From Galbibacter sp048266365 (lineage in GTDB: Bacteria > Bacteroidota > Bacteroidia > Flavobacteriales > Flavobacteriaceae): a DNA stretch of 64,000 bases. The notes under the pieces are model-generated. The model was not told where the DNA came from and made no database searches. It saw nothing but the letters and a program-made list of their open reading frames with translations. The first letter of the stretch is position 1. Every line of letters begins with the position of its first letter. The translations under genes were made by a program, and so were the position numbers. The stretch covers positions 1 through 64,000 of the forward strand of contig NZ_JBLWZP010000006.1 of NCBI RefSeq assembly GCF_048266365.1. Reading direction: 5' to 3'. This document shows positions 25,932 to 34,799 of the stretch, one piece after another.

Positions 25932-27932
25932 TTAATATTCTATTAGTTTTAACAATTCCTCTCTAAGCCTGGTTTTAGGCAGGTAATTTTTTTCTAGGGA
26001 TTTAGCGAAAGGTATGGGGGTTTCGATGCTGCCCACTCGAATTACTGGGGCATCTAAGTACTCAAAACAATGTTCCATGACTAAGGCAGCTATCTCGCTT
26101 GCCAGTCCACAGAACAGCGTATCCTCATGCAAGATAAGTAATTTTCCTGTCTTTTTCACAGAGCTATATATAGTTTGTTCATCAAGCGGCATAAGAGTCC
26201 TTAAATCAATAAGTTCGGCATCGATATGAAGCTCATCGATTACTTCGACCGCCCAGTGGACGGCAGCTCCATAAGTAACAATACTAACTGTATCACCTGA
26301 TTTTAATAGGGCTGCTTCGCCAATTGGTGTATTGTAATATCCTAATGGAACGTCTTGATATTGCGTTCTATATAAGGCTTTATGTTCGAAAAATAATACA
26401 GGATTCGGATCTTCTATAGCACTGATTAACAGCCCCTTGGCGTCCATGGGGAAAGCCGGATATAGAACCTTTAATCCAGGGGTTTTTAAAAACCAAGCTT
26501 CGTTTGTTTGTGAATGAAATGGTCCGGCACCCACACCAGCTCCGCATGGCATTCGAATAACCACATCGGCTTGCTGCCCCCAGCGATAATGTGACTTGGC
26601 CAGATAGTTTACAATAGGATTAAATCCACTACTGACAAAGTCTGCAAATTGCATTTCTACAACGGTTTTGAAATTTTGTATGGCAAGCCCCATTGCTGTT
26701 GAAACAATTCCAGACTCACATATTGGCGTGTTGCGAACACGCTTTTTGGAGAATTCCTCTACAAAGCCTTGCGTAACCTTAAACACACCACCGTATTCTG
26801 CGACATCCTGTCCCATAATTACTAGATCTTCAAATTTCCGCATACCTTCTCTTAAACCATCAGAAATCGCATCCACCAGACGCATATTCTCTGTTTCTTC
26901 TCCTGGAAGCACCTCGGAATGTTGATGTCCTTTATATACGTCCTGAAGCTCTTCTTGGATGCTACTCTCTAATTCCTGCTCGCTGAATGCTCTATTTAGA
27001 CCCTGCTCAATCTCTCTAGTAATATTTTCTTTTATGATATTCACCTGTTGGGATCCGAGAACTCCTTCGTCATTTAAAAATGCTTCGAAGTTTAGTACCG
27101 GATCCTTTCTTTTCCATTGTTCTAACAAGGCCTTAGGAACATACTTGGTTCCGCTTGCCTCCTCATGCCCTCGCATTCGGAAGGTTTTAAACTCTAAAAG
27201 TACAGGTCGTGGATTTTCACGTACACTCTTGGCTATACTGCTTACTTTAGAATACACTTCAAGGATGTTATTCCCATCAATAATATGTGATTCCATACCA
27301 TACCCCTTCCCTTTATCTGCAATATGTTCACAGTTGAATTGTTCTTCAGTTGGGGTAGACAATCCATAACCGTTATTTTCAATACAAAACAACACAGGTA
27401 AGGACCAAACTGAGGCTATGTTTAATGCCTCGTGAAAATCACCTTCACTAGTCCCTCCTTCTCCACTAAAAACGGCACAAACCTTGGACTCTCTCTTTAA
27501 TAAATAACCTAAACCGATTCCATCGGCTACTCCCAGTTGTGGTCCCAGATGTGAAATCATTCCGACAATATGGTGTTGGTGGGTTCCAAAATGAAAACTT
27601 CGATCCCTTCCCTTAGTAAAGCCGATACCTTTACCTTGCCATTGTCCAAAGAGTCTATAAAGCGGAATTTTTCTAGTGGTAAATACACCTAAATTGCGGT
27701 GCATGGGAAGTATATACTCATCTTGTTCTAGGGCAGCTGTAACCCCTACTGAGATTGCTTCCTGACCAATACCACTAAACCATTTTGAAATTTTACCCTG
27801 TCTTAGTAGGACTAACATCTTTTCCTCAATCATCCTAGAGGTGAGCATGTTCTTATACAACTCCAATTGTGTTTCACTAGAAATAAGGCGGTTATCAAAA
27901 ACCATCACATTGGAAATTAATGGGTGTTCCAT
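25932..27932 (-). CDS. fused alpha/beta E1 component of a 2-oxoacid dehydrogenase (branched-chain or related)
   Basis: About 666 residues. The alpha part (first half) carries the thiamine diphosphate motif CAVFSGEGGTSEGDFHEALN ending in ENN, and the beta part (second half) has GLAIQNFKTVVEMQFADF and the transketolase C-domain. It decarboxylates a 2-oxoacid and passes the acyl group to an E2 lipoyl domain; the E3 could be lpdA at 50.3-51.7 kb. The frame stays open to a further ATG at 28001, but a perfect -7 element (27955-27948) lies inside that extension, so I start at the ATG at 27932 (27941 or 27947 are possible). Confidence 0.92.
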   Translation of the reverse strand: MEHPLISNVMVFDNRLISSETQLELYKNMLTSRMIEEKMLVLLRQGKISKWFSGIGQEAISVGVTAALEQDEYILPMHRNLGVFTTRKIPLYRLFGQWQGKGIGFTKGRDRSFHFGTHQHHIVGMISHLGPQLGVADGIGLGYLLKRESKVCAVFSGEGGTSEGDFHEALNIASVWSLPVLFCIENNGYGLSTPTEEQFNCEHIADKGKGYGMESHIIDGNNILEVYSKVSSIAKSVRENPRPVLLEFKTFRMRGHEEASGTKYVPKALLEQWKRKDPVLNFEAFLNDEGVLGSQQVNIIKENITREIEQGLNRAFSEQELESSIQEELQDVYKGHQHSEVLPGEETENMRLVDAISDGLREGMRKFEDLVIMGQDVAEYGGVFKVTQGFVEEFSKKRVRNTPICESGIVSTAMGLAIQNFKTVVEMQFADFVSSGFNPIVNYLAKSHYRWGQQADVVIRMPCGAGVGAGPFHSQTNEAWFLKTPGLKVLYPAFPMDAKGLLISAIEDPNPVLFFEHKALYRTQYQDVPLGYYNTPIGEAALLKSGDTVSIVTYGAAVHWAVEVIDELHIDAELIDLRTLMPLDEQTIYSSVKKTGKLLILHEDTLFCGLASEIAALVMEHCFEYLDAPVIRVGSIETPIPFAKSLEKNYLPKTRLREELLKLIEY

Positions 27933-27947
27933 GGATTGCATTTTCAT

Positions 27948-27955
27948 CAAATGTA
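27948..27955 (-). promoter_or_regulatory. promoter -7 element of the E1 gene
   Basis: Minus-strand TACATTTG (27955-27948) fits TAnnTTTG. No TTTG lies at the right distance upstream. It argues that translation starts at 27932 rather than farther upstream. Confidence 0.45.
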
Positions 27956-28033
27956 GAAAAAATAATAGAATTTTGATTTTTTTTACATAAAAACAAAGCA
28001 ATTAAAAAGTTACCCTTTCCTTTTCAGAAATCC

Positions 28034-28041
28034 TTACATTT
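28034..28041 (+). promoter_or_regulatory. promoter -7 element of the 2OG oxygenase gene
   Basis: TACATTTG (28034-28041) fits TAnnTTTG; the -33 element is not clear. A start near 28048 would give a 28-base leader before the ATG at 28076, and would exclude the TTG that opens the frame at 28040. Confidence 0.5.
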
Positions 28042-28075
28042 GTTAGATGTAACCATTAGTGTAAAATACGAAAAG

Positions 28076-29026
28076 ATGAACAAGATACCTAGTGTTGATC
28101 TTACTGATTTTATATCAGAGGATCCGAAGAGAAAGCAAAAATTTATTGATGAAATTGGTAAAGCATACGAAGAGATCGGTTTTGTAGCATTAAAAGGGCA
28201 TTTTTTATCTGATAGCTTAATCAAGAATTTATACGGAGCAATAAAAGATTTCTTTGACCAACCACAGAAGGTTAAAGATCAATATGAAATTCCAGGAATT
28301 GGGGGCCAAAGAGGCTATACCTCCTTTGGGAAAGAACATGCTAAAGGTAGAAAGGAAGGAGACTTAAAGGAATTCTGGCATTTTGGACAATATGTGGAGA
28401 ACAATACAAAATTAGAAGCAGAGTATCCAGACAATGTCATGGTTAAAGAGGTTCCAGAATTTAACACCTCTGGAAAGGAAGCATATAAACAATTGGAAAA
28501 GACAGCCAAATATGTACTTAGAGCATTGGCTTTACATTTAGACCTTGAAGAGACTTACTTTGATAAATTCATCACTAATGGTAATTCCATTTTAAGACCT
28601 ATTCACTACCCACCAATTAAGGAAGAGCCAAAGGCAGCAGTTAGAGCAGCGGCACATGGGGACATTAACCTTATTACCTTGCTCATGGGAGCCCAAGGGA
28701 AAGGCTTACAAGTTCAAAATCATGATGGACAGTGGATCGATGCAATAGCACAAGATGATGAACTCATGATTAATGTAGGTGACATGTTATCGCGTTTAAC
28801 GAATAACAAATTAAAATCAACCATTCATCAGGTAATCAACCCTCCAAGAGAATTGTGGAACACCTCACGTTATTCCATTCCTTTTTTCATGCACCCGATA
28901 AGTAATATGCCACTTAATGTACTAGAAAACTGTGTGGATGAAAACCATCCAAAATTATACGAAGATATTACAGCAGGTGAGTTTTTACATCAGCGATTAA
29001 TAGAACTTGGACTTATTAAGGCCTAA
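28076..29026 (+). CDS. 2-oxoglutarate/Fe(II)-dependent oxygenase, isopenicillin N synthase-like family
   Basis: 316 residues from the ATG at 28076 (MNKIPSVDLTDF). The N-terminal DIOX_N domain is followed by the double-stranded beta-helix with the facial triad HGDINLITLL (His and Asp) and IHQVINP (second His), then RYSIPFFMHP, which supplies the 2-oxoglutarate-binding R-x-S. Substrate is not predictable; family members oxidise small molecules or peptides. It is divergent from the E1 gene and 39 bases before the SUI1 gene, so possibly co-transcribed with it. Confidence 0.9.
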   Translation: MNKIPSVDLTDFISEDPKRKQKFIDEIGKAYEEIGFVALKGHFLSDSLIKNLYGAIKDFFDQPQKVKDQYEIPGIGGQRGYTSFGKEHAKGRKEGDLKEFWHFGQYVENNTKLEAEYPDNVMVKEVPEFNTSGKEAYKQLEKTAKYVLRALALHLDLEETYFDKFITNGNSILRPIHYPPIKEEPKAAVRAAAHGDINLITLLMGAQGKGLQVQNHDGQWIDAIAQDDELMINVGDMLSRLTNNKLKSTIHQVINPPRELWNTSRYSIPFFMHPISNMPLNVLENCVDENHPKLYEDITAGEFLHQRLIELGLIKA

Positions 29027-29065
29027 AACAAAATAGCATAATAGAAATAGCTGAAATTAGTAACA

Positions 29066-29395
29066 ATGGACTTACAAGATCAATTAAAGAATTTATTTCC
29101 TGAGCATGAATTTGAACAAGAACCTCAAGTAGAACCATCGGAGGATTCGATTTGGCTTCAAGAAGAACCCCTACTCTGTAAGTACGAAAAGAGAAAAGGA
29201 AAACCTATTACCATTATTGATGGTTATAATGGTGCCGATAAAGATTTTAAAATCCTCGCAAAAGAGCTAAAAACTAAACTGAGTGTTGGCGGGTCATTTA
29301 AGAAGGAATCTATAATAATTCAAGGAGATTATCGTGATCAAATCATGGCGATCCTACAAGAAAAAGGGTTCAAAGTCAAACGTGTAGGGGGTTAG
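29066..29395 (+). CDS. SUI1/eIF1-type translation factor (YciH family)
   Basis: 109 residues. An acidic N-terminal tail is followed by the SUI1 domain (about 50-107): KGKPITIIDGYNGADKDFKILAKELKTKLSVGGSFKKE and IIIQGDYRDQIMAILQEKGFKVKRVGG. YciH proteins are thought to proofread translation initiation. Full length for the family. Confidence 0.93.
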   Translation: MDLQDQLKNLFPEHEFEQEPQVEPSEDSIWLQEEPLLCKYEKRKGKPITIIDGYNGADKDFKILAKELKTKLSVGGSFKKESIIIQGDYRDQIMAILQEKGFKVKRVGG

Positions 29396-29507
29396 TTGTT
29401 AATTTCTTTCAGATTTAAATTAACATCAAAAATTATGGTAATTCATTACATAATTTATACATTTACCCTTTAATAAACCAATTGTTTCTTCCAAATCTAT
29501 AAATTAA

Positions 29508-30440
29508 ATGGCTAAAACACTGCATATTACAAACGGAGACGGCTTTACCGAGGTTTTGAGGACGCTAGGCATTCCCGGCGACATCATTACCTGGCGTGAG
29601 ATGCTTTGCGAAGGTAAAACCACCCACGAGGTCGGTAGTGAAACCTTTTGGCGACAACGGTATGAATACTTAAACCGAGCCTATAAGGTAACAAAAGATA
29701 CTTTTATTAATAAAACACTAAAGGAGTATCGAAATCTGTGTAATCAAAAATCCCAAGAAGATATTGTGCTTTGGTTTAACAAAGATCTTTTTTGTCAGAT
29801 TAACATGATTGCTGTGCTGAGTTGGATAAAGAAAAACAGAACTAATGCAAATATATATTTTATAGGTTCTGCCAATGAAAATGAAACGCACCACACTGCT
29901 CCTCTATCGACTTTAGACAAACCAGCACTTGAAGCGCTATATCAAAATAAACTTCTACTGAATAAGGACGATATTGAATTTGGAGATTATATTTGGCAAC
30001 TATACTGCGAAAACAGTCCCATCCGCATACAGGCTGCTATCAAACAAAACAATAGTCAACTGCAATACCTCTCCAAAGTTATTCAAACACACCTACACCG
30101 ATTCCCAAGTTTAAAAAATGGCCTGAACGAATTGGAAAACAAAATGCTTAACAAGGCATTACACCAAAATATAAAAAACAAAGACTTATTGGTTGAAGCT
30201 ATGCTTGAAGATCCTGGATTTTATGGATTCGGAGACATACAGTATTATAAAATAGCTTCTAAACTAAGACCCTTATTTCGTTCATTTACACCAACTAAAC
30301 TTACTAAAACTGGTGTAGCAGTGGCAGAAAAACTTGAGAATTACTATCCGCATATAAGAAACGAAAATGAATTTTTGGGAGGAACTCCTAAATACTCGTA
30401 CTTATTCGTTGAAGATTCTGCACAATTGCTTAAATTATAA
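29508..30440 (+). CDS. DUF1835 domain-containing protein
   Basis: 310 residues. The N-terminus (LHITNGDGFTEVLRTLGIPGDIITWREMLCEGKTT) matches the DUF1835 pattern; the C-terminal half has charged helices. The molecular function of DUF1835 proteins is not established. The stop codon abuts the ATG of the nucleoside phosphorylase gene with no spacer, so the two are tightly coupled. Confidence 0.85.
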   Translation: MAKTLHITNGDGFTEVLRTLGIPGDIITWREMLCEGKTTHEVGSETFWRQRYEYLNRAYKVTKDTFINKTLKEYRNLCNQKSQEDIVLWFNKDLFCQINMIAVLSWIKKNRTNANIYFIGSANENETHHTAPLSTLDKPALEALYQNKLLLNKDDIEFGDYIWQLYCENSPIRIQAAIKQNNSQLQYLSKVIQTHLHRFPSLKNGLNELENKMLNKALHQNIKNKDLLVEAMLEDPGFYGFGDIQYYKIASKLRPLFRSFTPTKLTKTGVAVAEKLENYYPHIRNENEFLGGTPKYSYLFVEDSAQLLKL

Positions 30441-31316
30441 ATGACAACCCTTGATGCATCTGAGCTTATCCTTAACGGAGACGGCAGTATTTATCATTTA
30501 AATTTAGTCCCTGAAGAACTAGCACCTACGGTTATTACTGTAGGTGACCCAGATCGTGTATCAGAGGTTTCTAAACATTTTGAAAGCGTAGAAGTTCGAA
30601 AAGGGAAACGCGAGTTCATTACCCACACTGGATGGTGCAATGGTAAACGACTTAGTGTAATCTCTACGGGTATTGGTACTGATAATATCGATATCGTACT
30701 CAATGAACTGGATGCCTTGGTCAATATTGATTTTAATACACGAACTGTAAAGAAGAATAAGACTTCCTTAAACATAATTCGTATAGGCACCACTGGATCC
30801 ATTCAAAATGAATTAAAGGTCGATAGTATGTTGGCCAATAATTACGCCATAGGCTTAGACGGTTTATTACACTATTATCAGAGTGAAGCAGTACAAGAGC
30901 ATGACTTTCAAGATGCATTCTCTGCACAAATAAACTGGCCTTCTACTCATCCTAAGCCCTACATAATTACTGCCGACAAGGAGTTATTAGCGATTTTTAA
31001 GGATGCTGATTTACACCTAGGCATCACAGCCACAAATGTTGGATTTTACGGGCCGCAATCTAGGGTTTTACGTCTGCCGTTAAATAACTCAGCACTAATT
31101 GACAGTCTTAGTTCATTTCATCATAAGGGTCAAAAAATTACAAATTTAGAAATGGAAACTTCTGGAATCTATGGCCTTTCAAAGCTATTGGGGCATAAGG
31201 CAGTTTCTCTAAACAGTGTCGTAGCCAATAGAGCCAATGGCACTGTGTCTGAAGATCCAAAATTAGCCATGAAAAAATTGATTGTTTTCGCCTTGCATAA
31301 AATTTCTAAAATTTAA
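30441..31316 (+). CDS. nucleoside phosphorylase, uridine phosphorylase-like
   Basis: 291 residues of the PNP_UDP_1 family. The phosphate and nucleoside site motifs VGDPDRV, STGIGTDNIDIVLNEL, IRIGTTGSIQ and NLEMETSGIYGL (ribose-binding Met-Glu) are present, followed by VANRANGTV. The best match in pattern is uridine phosphorylase, which releases uracil from uridine in the cytosol. It is second in a run with the DUF1835 gene and the binding-protein-like gene. Confidence 0.9.
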   Translation: MTTLDASELILNGDGSIYHLNLVPEELAPTVITVGDPDRVSEVSKHFESVEVRKGKREFITHTGWCNGKRLSVISTGIGTDNIDIVLNELDALVNIDFNTRTVKKNKTSLNIIRIGTTGSIQNELKVDSMLANNYAIGLDGLLHYYQSEAVQEHDFQDAFSAQINWPSTHPKPYIITADKELLAIFKDADLHLGITATNVGFYGPQSRVLRLPLNNSALIDSLSSFHHKGQKITNLEMETSGIYGLSKLLGHKAVSLNSVVANRANGTVSEDPKLAMKKLIVFALHKISKI

Positions 31317-31385
31317 TACCACCACAGCCAACCGACTTTAATTAATTGTCTATTTTTATTTTCAAATATTCTTTGAACACGAACT

Positions 31386-32237
31386 ATGAAAAAAATAAGA
31401 ATTTCTGGAGTCCCTGAACATTTTAACCTGCCTTGGCATTTGGCTATTGACGATAATGCCTTTGAAGATAGGGGTATTGAATTACAATGGACTGACGTTC
31501 CTGAGGGCACCGGTAAAATGTGTCAACTTCTTCGCGATGATGAAACAGATCTTGCAGTACTACTTACTGAAGGTATTGTAAAAGACATTGTTGCTGGAAA
31601 TAACGTAAAAATAGTTCAAAAGTTTGTAGATTCTCCTTTGTATTGGGGAATACACGTGGATGCGAGTTCTTCTTTTATGGGACTTCAAGACCTAAAAGGA
31701 GCCAAAGCCGCTATTTCTAGATTTGGAAGTGGTAGCCATCTAATGGCCTACATCAACGCCAATGAACAAGGATGGGACACTAAAGATCTAAGTTTTGAGG
31801 TTGTCAATGACATCAATGGTGCTGTAACCGCTCTCGGTAATGGTTCGGCTGATTATTTTATGTGGGAACATTTTATGACTAAACCACTAGTGGACCAGGG
31901 CGTTTTTAGAAGAATATCAGATTGCCCTACCCCATGGCCATGTTTTGTAATAGCTGCAAGTGATGCTGCCATTAAAAAACATTCAAATCTCATAAAACAT
32001 ATACTAGAGGTCATCAACATCTACACCACAGATTTTAAGGACATTCCAAGTATTGATCGAATGTTGTCTAATCGCTATGGTCTAAAAATAGATGATGTTC
32101 AAGAATGGATGTCAATCACTCGTTGGAGTCAGGAAAATATTACACCTATGATGATCAAAAACGTTCAGCAACAATTGTTAGCATTAAACATCATAGATCA
32201 AACGATTCCTTTTGATGAGCTTGTCACCAATCTATAG
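31386..32237 (+). CDS. periplasmic-binding-protein-like (type 2) protein without a signal peptide
   Basis: 283 residues of the NMT1/SsuA-like type 2 fold, with ISGVPEHFNLPWHLAIDDNAF at the start, DLAVLLTEGIVKDIV, and GAKAAISRFGSGSHLMAYINA. No signal peptide or lipobox is visible and no ABC permease or ATPase gene is near, so it is probably a cytosolic ligand-binding or enzymatic form. Context with a nucleoside phosphorylase suggests but does not prove a base or nucleoside-like ligand. The 3' end overlaps the ung gene tail to tail by 14 bases. Confidence 0.82.
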   Translation: MKKIRISGVPEHFNLPWHLAIDDNAFEDRGIELQWTDVPEGTGKMCQLLRDDETDLAVLLTEGIVKDIVAGNNVKIVQKFVDSPLYWGIHVDASSSFMGLQDLKGAKAAISRFGSGSHLMAYINANEQGWDTKDLSFEVVNDINGAVTALGNGSADYFMWEHFMTKPLVDQGVFRRISDCPTPWPCFVIAASDAAIKKHSNLIKHILEVINIYTTDFKDIPSIDRMLSNRYGLKIDDVQEWMSITRWSQENITPMMIKNVQQQLLALNIIDQTIPFDELVTNL

Positions 32238-32889
32238 GCTTTAATTTTCTGGAACTCAAGATTTCATTACAGCGACTAAAATGTTTATTCCCAAACCAAT
32301 ACCCTCTATTAGCGCTTAAAGGAGAAGGATGGCCGGAAGTCAGAATGTGATGCTTTCCGGCATCTATAAGTTTCACTTTGCGCTTGGCATAACCACCCCA
32401 AAGCATAAAAACCACATCGGATTTGCCTTTGGAAATGGTTTTGATAAGGTGGTCTGTAAAAGTCTCCCAACCTTTGTTTTGATGACTCCCAGCTTGACTT
32501 GCTCGAACGGTTAAGGTAGCATTAAGTAGCAACACTCCTTGTTTAGCCCAATGTTCCAGATTTCCACTCAAAGGATAGGTTTTATCAACGTCTGTACCTA
32601 ACTCTTTGAAAATATTGATCAGTGAAGGAGGATGCGATGTTCCATCGGAAACTGAAAAGCAAAGTCCGTTTGCTTGAGTGGGGCCATGATAAGGATCTTG
32701 ACCTAAAATAACGACCTTACACTGATCAAAGCTGCAATGATCCAATGCAGAAAATATGAGCTCCTCAGGTGGGTAACAAGTGTTGCTTTCATATTCTTTT
32801 TCTACAAATTGTTGTAACTGCTTGAAATAGTTCTTTTTAAATTCACCTTTTAAATGAACCTTCCAATCTGAATTAAGATTTAATTCCAT
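32224..32889 (-). CDS. ung: uracil-DNA glycosylase
   Basis: 221 residues, full family-1 UDG. The catalytic water-activating Asp is D65 in LGQDPYHGPTQANGLCFSV and the second motif is GHPSPLSANRGYWF near 187. It removes uracil from DNA. It is the last of four minus-strand genes (pabB, GH43, hydrolase, ung) with short gaps and overlaps the 3' end of the convergent gene by 14 bases. Confidence 0.97.
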   Translation of the reverse strand: MELNLNSDWKVHLKGEFKKNYFKQLQQFVEKEYESNTCYPPEELIFSALDHCSFDQCKVVILGQDPYHGPTQANGLCFSVSDGTSHPPSLINIFKELGTDVDKTYPLSGNLEHWAKQGVLLLNATLTVRASQAGSHQNKGWETFTDHLIKTISKGKSDVVFMLWGGYAKRKVKLIDAGKHHILTSGHPSPLSANRGYWFGNKHFSRCNEILSSRKLKPIDW

Positions 32890-32922
32890 GGTCCTATCGC
32901 TTTTTAGTTGATCGCCTTATTT

Positions 32923-33750
32923 CTACCCGATTTGATCATTTAACCAATCAATCACAGTTTTGTACAGATCTTCTCGTTCTAGGTCATTGTGCAATTCATG
33001 ATAGCCCCCATCATATAACCTTAAATCAATCAGAGTTGACTGTTTAGCAAAAGCTTTACTTGCCCAGTGGCTAGTTATATAATCTCCAGTTCCGTGAAAC
33101 ATCAGGGTTTTTATCGTAAGCTTTTCAGGATTTTGCATAATCCAATGGCCACTTTCCATAACTGGAAACGTATAGACCGGGCTTACTTTATTGTGTACCA
33201 GTGGATCATCTTTATACTTCACCACTTCCTCTTCGAGTCTAGAGATGAGCTTTGGGTCTATACCACTGGGAAGGGTTATCGTAGGATATAAATAATGACA
33301 CAGTCGTCCTAAATATAATTTCCAAGCTGGTGGATCAAAAGCTAATTTTAAGTATGGGCTTGAAATAATCAAGCCTTTACATGGGAGCGATCTAGTCATG
33401 GTAAAGTTCAATACCACATTTCCTCCTAGACTATGACCATATAAAAACAAGTCCAGTTCCGGAAAGATCTCCGCCTTTTTGCGACATACTACCTCAAGAC
33501 TGTTTAGCACGGCTTTGTAACTTGGACAGCAGCCTCTTTTGCCCTCACTGTGTCCATGACCAAATAGATCGTATCCAAACACTGCAAACCCAGCATCTAC
33601 TAACTCAGGAACCAATGATCCTGAATAGCGTCCACTGTGTTCTCCCATACCGTGTACTAAAACTATAGCCGCTTTAGGATTTTCGTTATACCAATACTGG
33701 CCGAAAAGTCGTCTATTATGACAAAAAAAATGATATCCTTGATATTCCAT
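32923..33750 (-). CDS. alpha/beta hydrolase, monoacylglycerol lipase-like
   Basis: 275 residues. The oxyanion region VLVHGMGEHSGRY, GYDLFGHGHSEGKRG, the nucleophile elbow GHSLGG (Ser107), an Asp in GTGDYITS and the His in GGYHELHND form the hydrolase_4 pattern of monoacylglycerol lipases and lysophospholipases. Cytosolic, no signal peptide. It is third in the pabB-ung run. Confidence 0.88.
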   Translation of the reverse strand: MEYQGYHFFCHNRRLFGQYWYNENPKAAIVLVHGMGEHSGRYSGSLVPELVDAGFAVFGYDLFGHGHSEGKRGCCPSYKAVLNSLEVVCRKKAEIFPELDLFLYGHSLGGNVVLNFTMTRSLPCKGLIISSPYLKLAFDPPAWKLYLGRLCHYLYPTITLPSGIDPKLISRLEEEVVKYKDDPLVHNKVSPVYTFPVMESGHWIMQNPEKLTIKTLMFHGTGDYITSHWASKAFAKQSTLIDLRLYDGGYHELHNDLEREDLYKTVIDWLNDQIG

Positions 33751-33822
33751 TTCACAAAATAAAGAGATCGTTCACTGCTCTAAAATCGCAAACCATAAGT
33801 AGATGCCCTACCGAATTGTGTA

Positions 33823-34782
33823 TTATTTTATCAGAGGATGTGCTTTAACTCCTTCTGTAGTGATCTCTACAGGTTTAATAAAACCATTTTCATCGAATTC
33901 CATTTTTTCGATACAAGTTTCTCGAGAATCCCTTGCAGTAATCCCATTTGGTCTTCTGTGATAAACGATATAGTATTGTTCAGCGTTTGGATATTTAATA
34001 ACCGAGTGATGACCAGCACCTGTGGCAATCTCTGGTGTAAATTCAAGTATTTTATCAATTCGTTTAAAAGGCCCCATTGGTGAATCCGCGATAGCATATG
34101 CCACGTTATAATCTGGACCTGTCCATCCCCCTTCAGACCACATAAAATAGTATTTACCATCTTTAATAAACATAAATGGTCCTTCTGTATAGCCCTCAGG
34201 AGTAATTTCCTTAAACACAGTTCCATCCTCATAAGGCACAAAGCCAGTAAAATCATCCTTGAGTTTGGCGATGTTGCAGTGGCCCCAACCACCATAGATC
34301 AAATAGTATTGGCCATCTTTGTCATGAAATACAAATTGGTCAATAGGTTGAGCACCATTGTGAAATTTCCCAACCAATGGCTTACCTATTAAATCTTTAA
34401 AAGGGCCAGATGGTTTATCAGCAATAGCAACACCTATACCTCCTATTTCTTGATCACTCTGAATATCATTCGCACCAAAAAAGAGGTAATATTTCTTATC
34501 TTTTTTAACAATTGCAGGTGCCCATACTGCCCGATTTGCCCATTTAACACTAGAGGTATCTAATACCTTTGGGTGCTTTGTCCAATTCACCAAATCCGGT
34601 GAAGAAAATGCGTCAAAAAAGACCTGGTCCTCATAGGCGGCTGAATAGGTTGGATATATCCAATAGGTGTCATCAAAAACAATACCTTCGGGGTCCGCAT
34701 ACCAACCCGGAAACACTGGGTTGTTTTGTGCAGAAATAGTTAGGCAAGCCCAGAGGGAAAAGAATAATAACGTAGGTTTCAT
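33823..34782 (-). CDS. secreted glycoside hydrolase family 43 protein
   Basis: 319 residues with a signal peptide (cleavage near SAQN, residue 19). The five-bladed propeller features are clear: base Asp30 in GWYADPEG, the modulating Asp148 in IDQFVFHDKDG, and acid Glu200 in YTEGPFMF. GH43 enzymes are arabinofuranosidases or xylosidases acting on plant or algal polysaccharide. It sits 17 bases after pabB on the same strand, away from any SusCD pair, which is unusual for this enzyme type. Confidence 0.9.
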   Translation of the reverse strand: MKPTLLFFSLWACLTISAQNNPVFPGWYADPEGIVFDDTYWIYPTYSAAYEDQVFFDAFSSPDLVNWTKHPKVLDTSSVKWANRAVWAPAIVKKDKKYYLFFGANDIQSDQEIGGIGVAIADKPSGPFKDLIGKPLVGKFHNGAQPIDQFVFHDKDGQYYLIYGGWGHCNIAKLKDDFTGFVPYEDGTVFKEITPEGYTEGPFMFIKDGKYYFMWSEGGWTGPDYNVAYAIADSPMGPFKRIDKILEFTPEIATGAGHHSVIKYPNAEQYYIVYHRRPNGITARDSRETCIEKMEFDENGFIKPVEITTEGVKAHPLIK

Positions 34783-34799
34783 AAAATTTGGATTTCAGT

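Noticed and set aside
25932..28001. Longest E1 reading frame from 28001
   Set aside because: The extension is a short hydrophobic stretch not expected of a cytosolic E1, and a perfect -7 element lies inside it.
28040..28075. TTG start for the 2OG oxygenase
   Set aside because: The TTG overlaps the likely -7 element; the ATG at 28076 starts with the family N-terminus.
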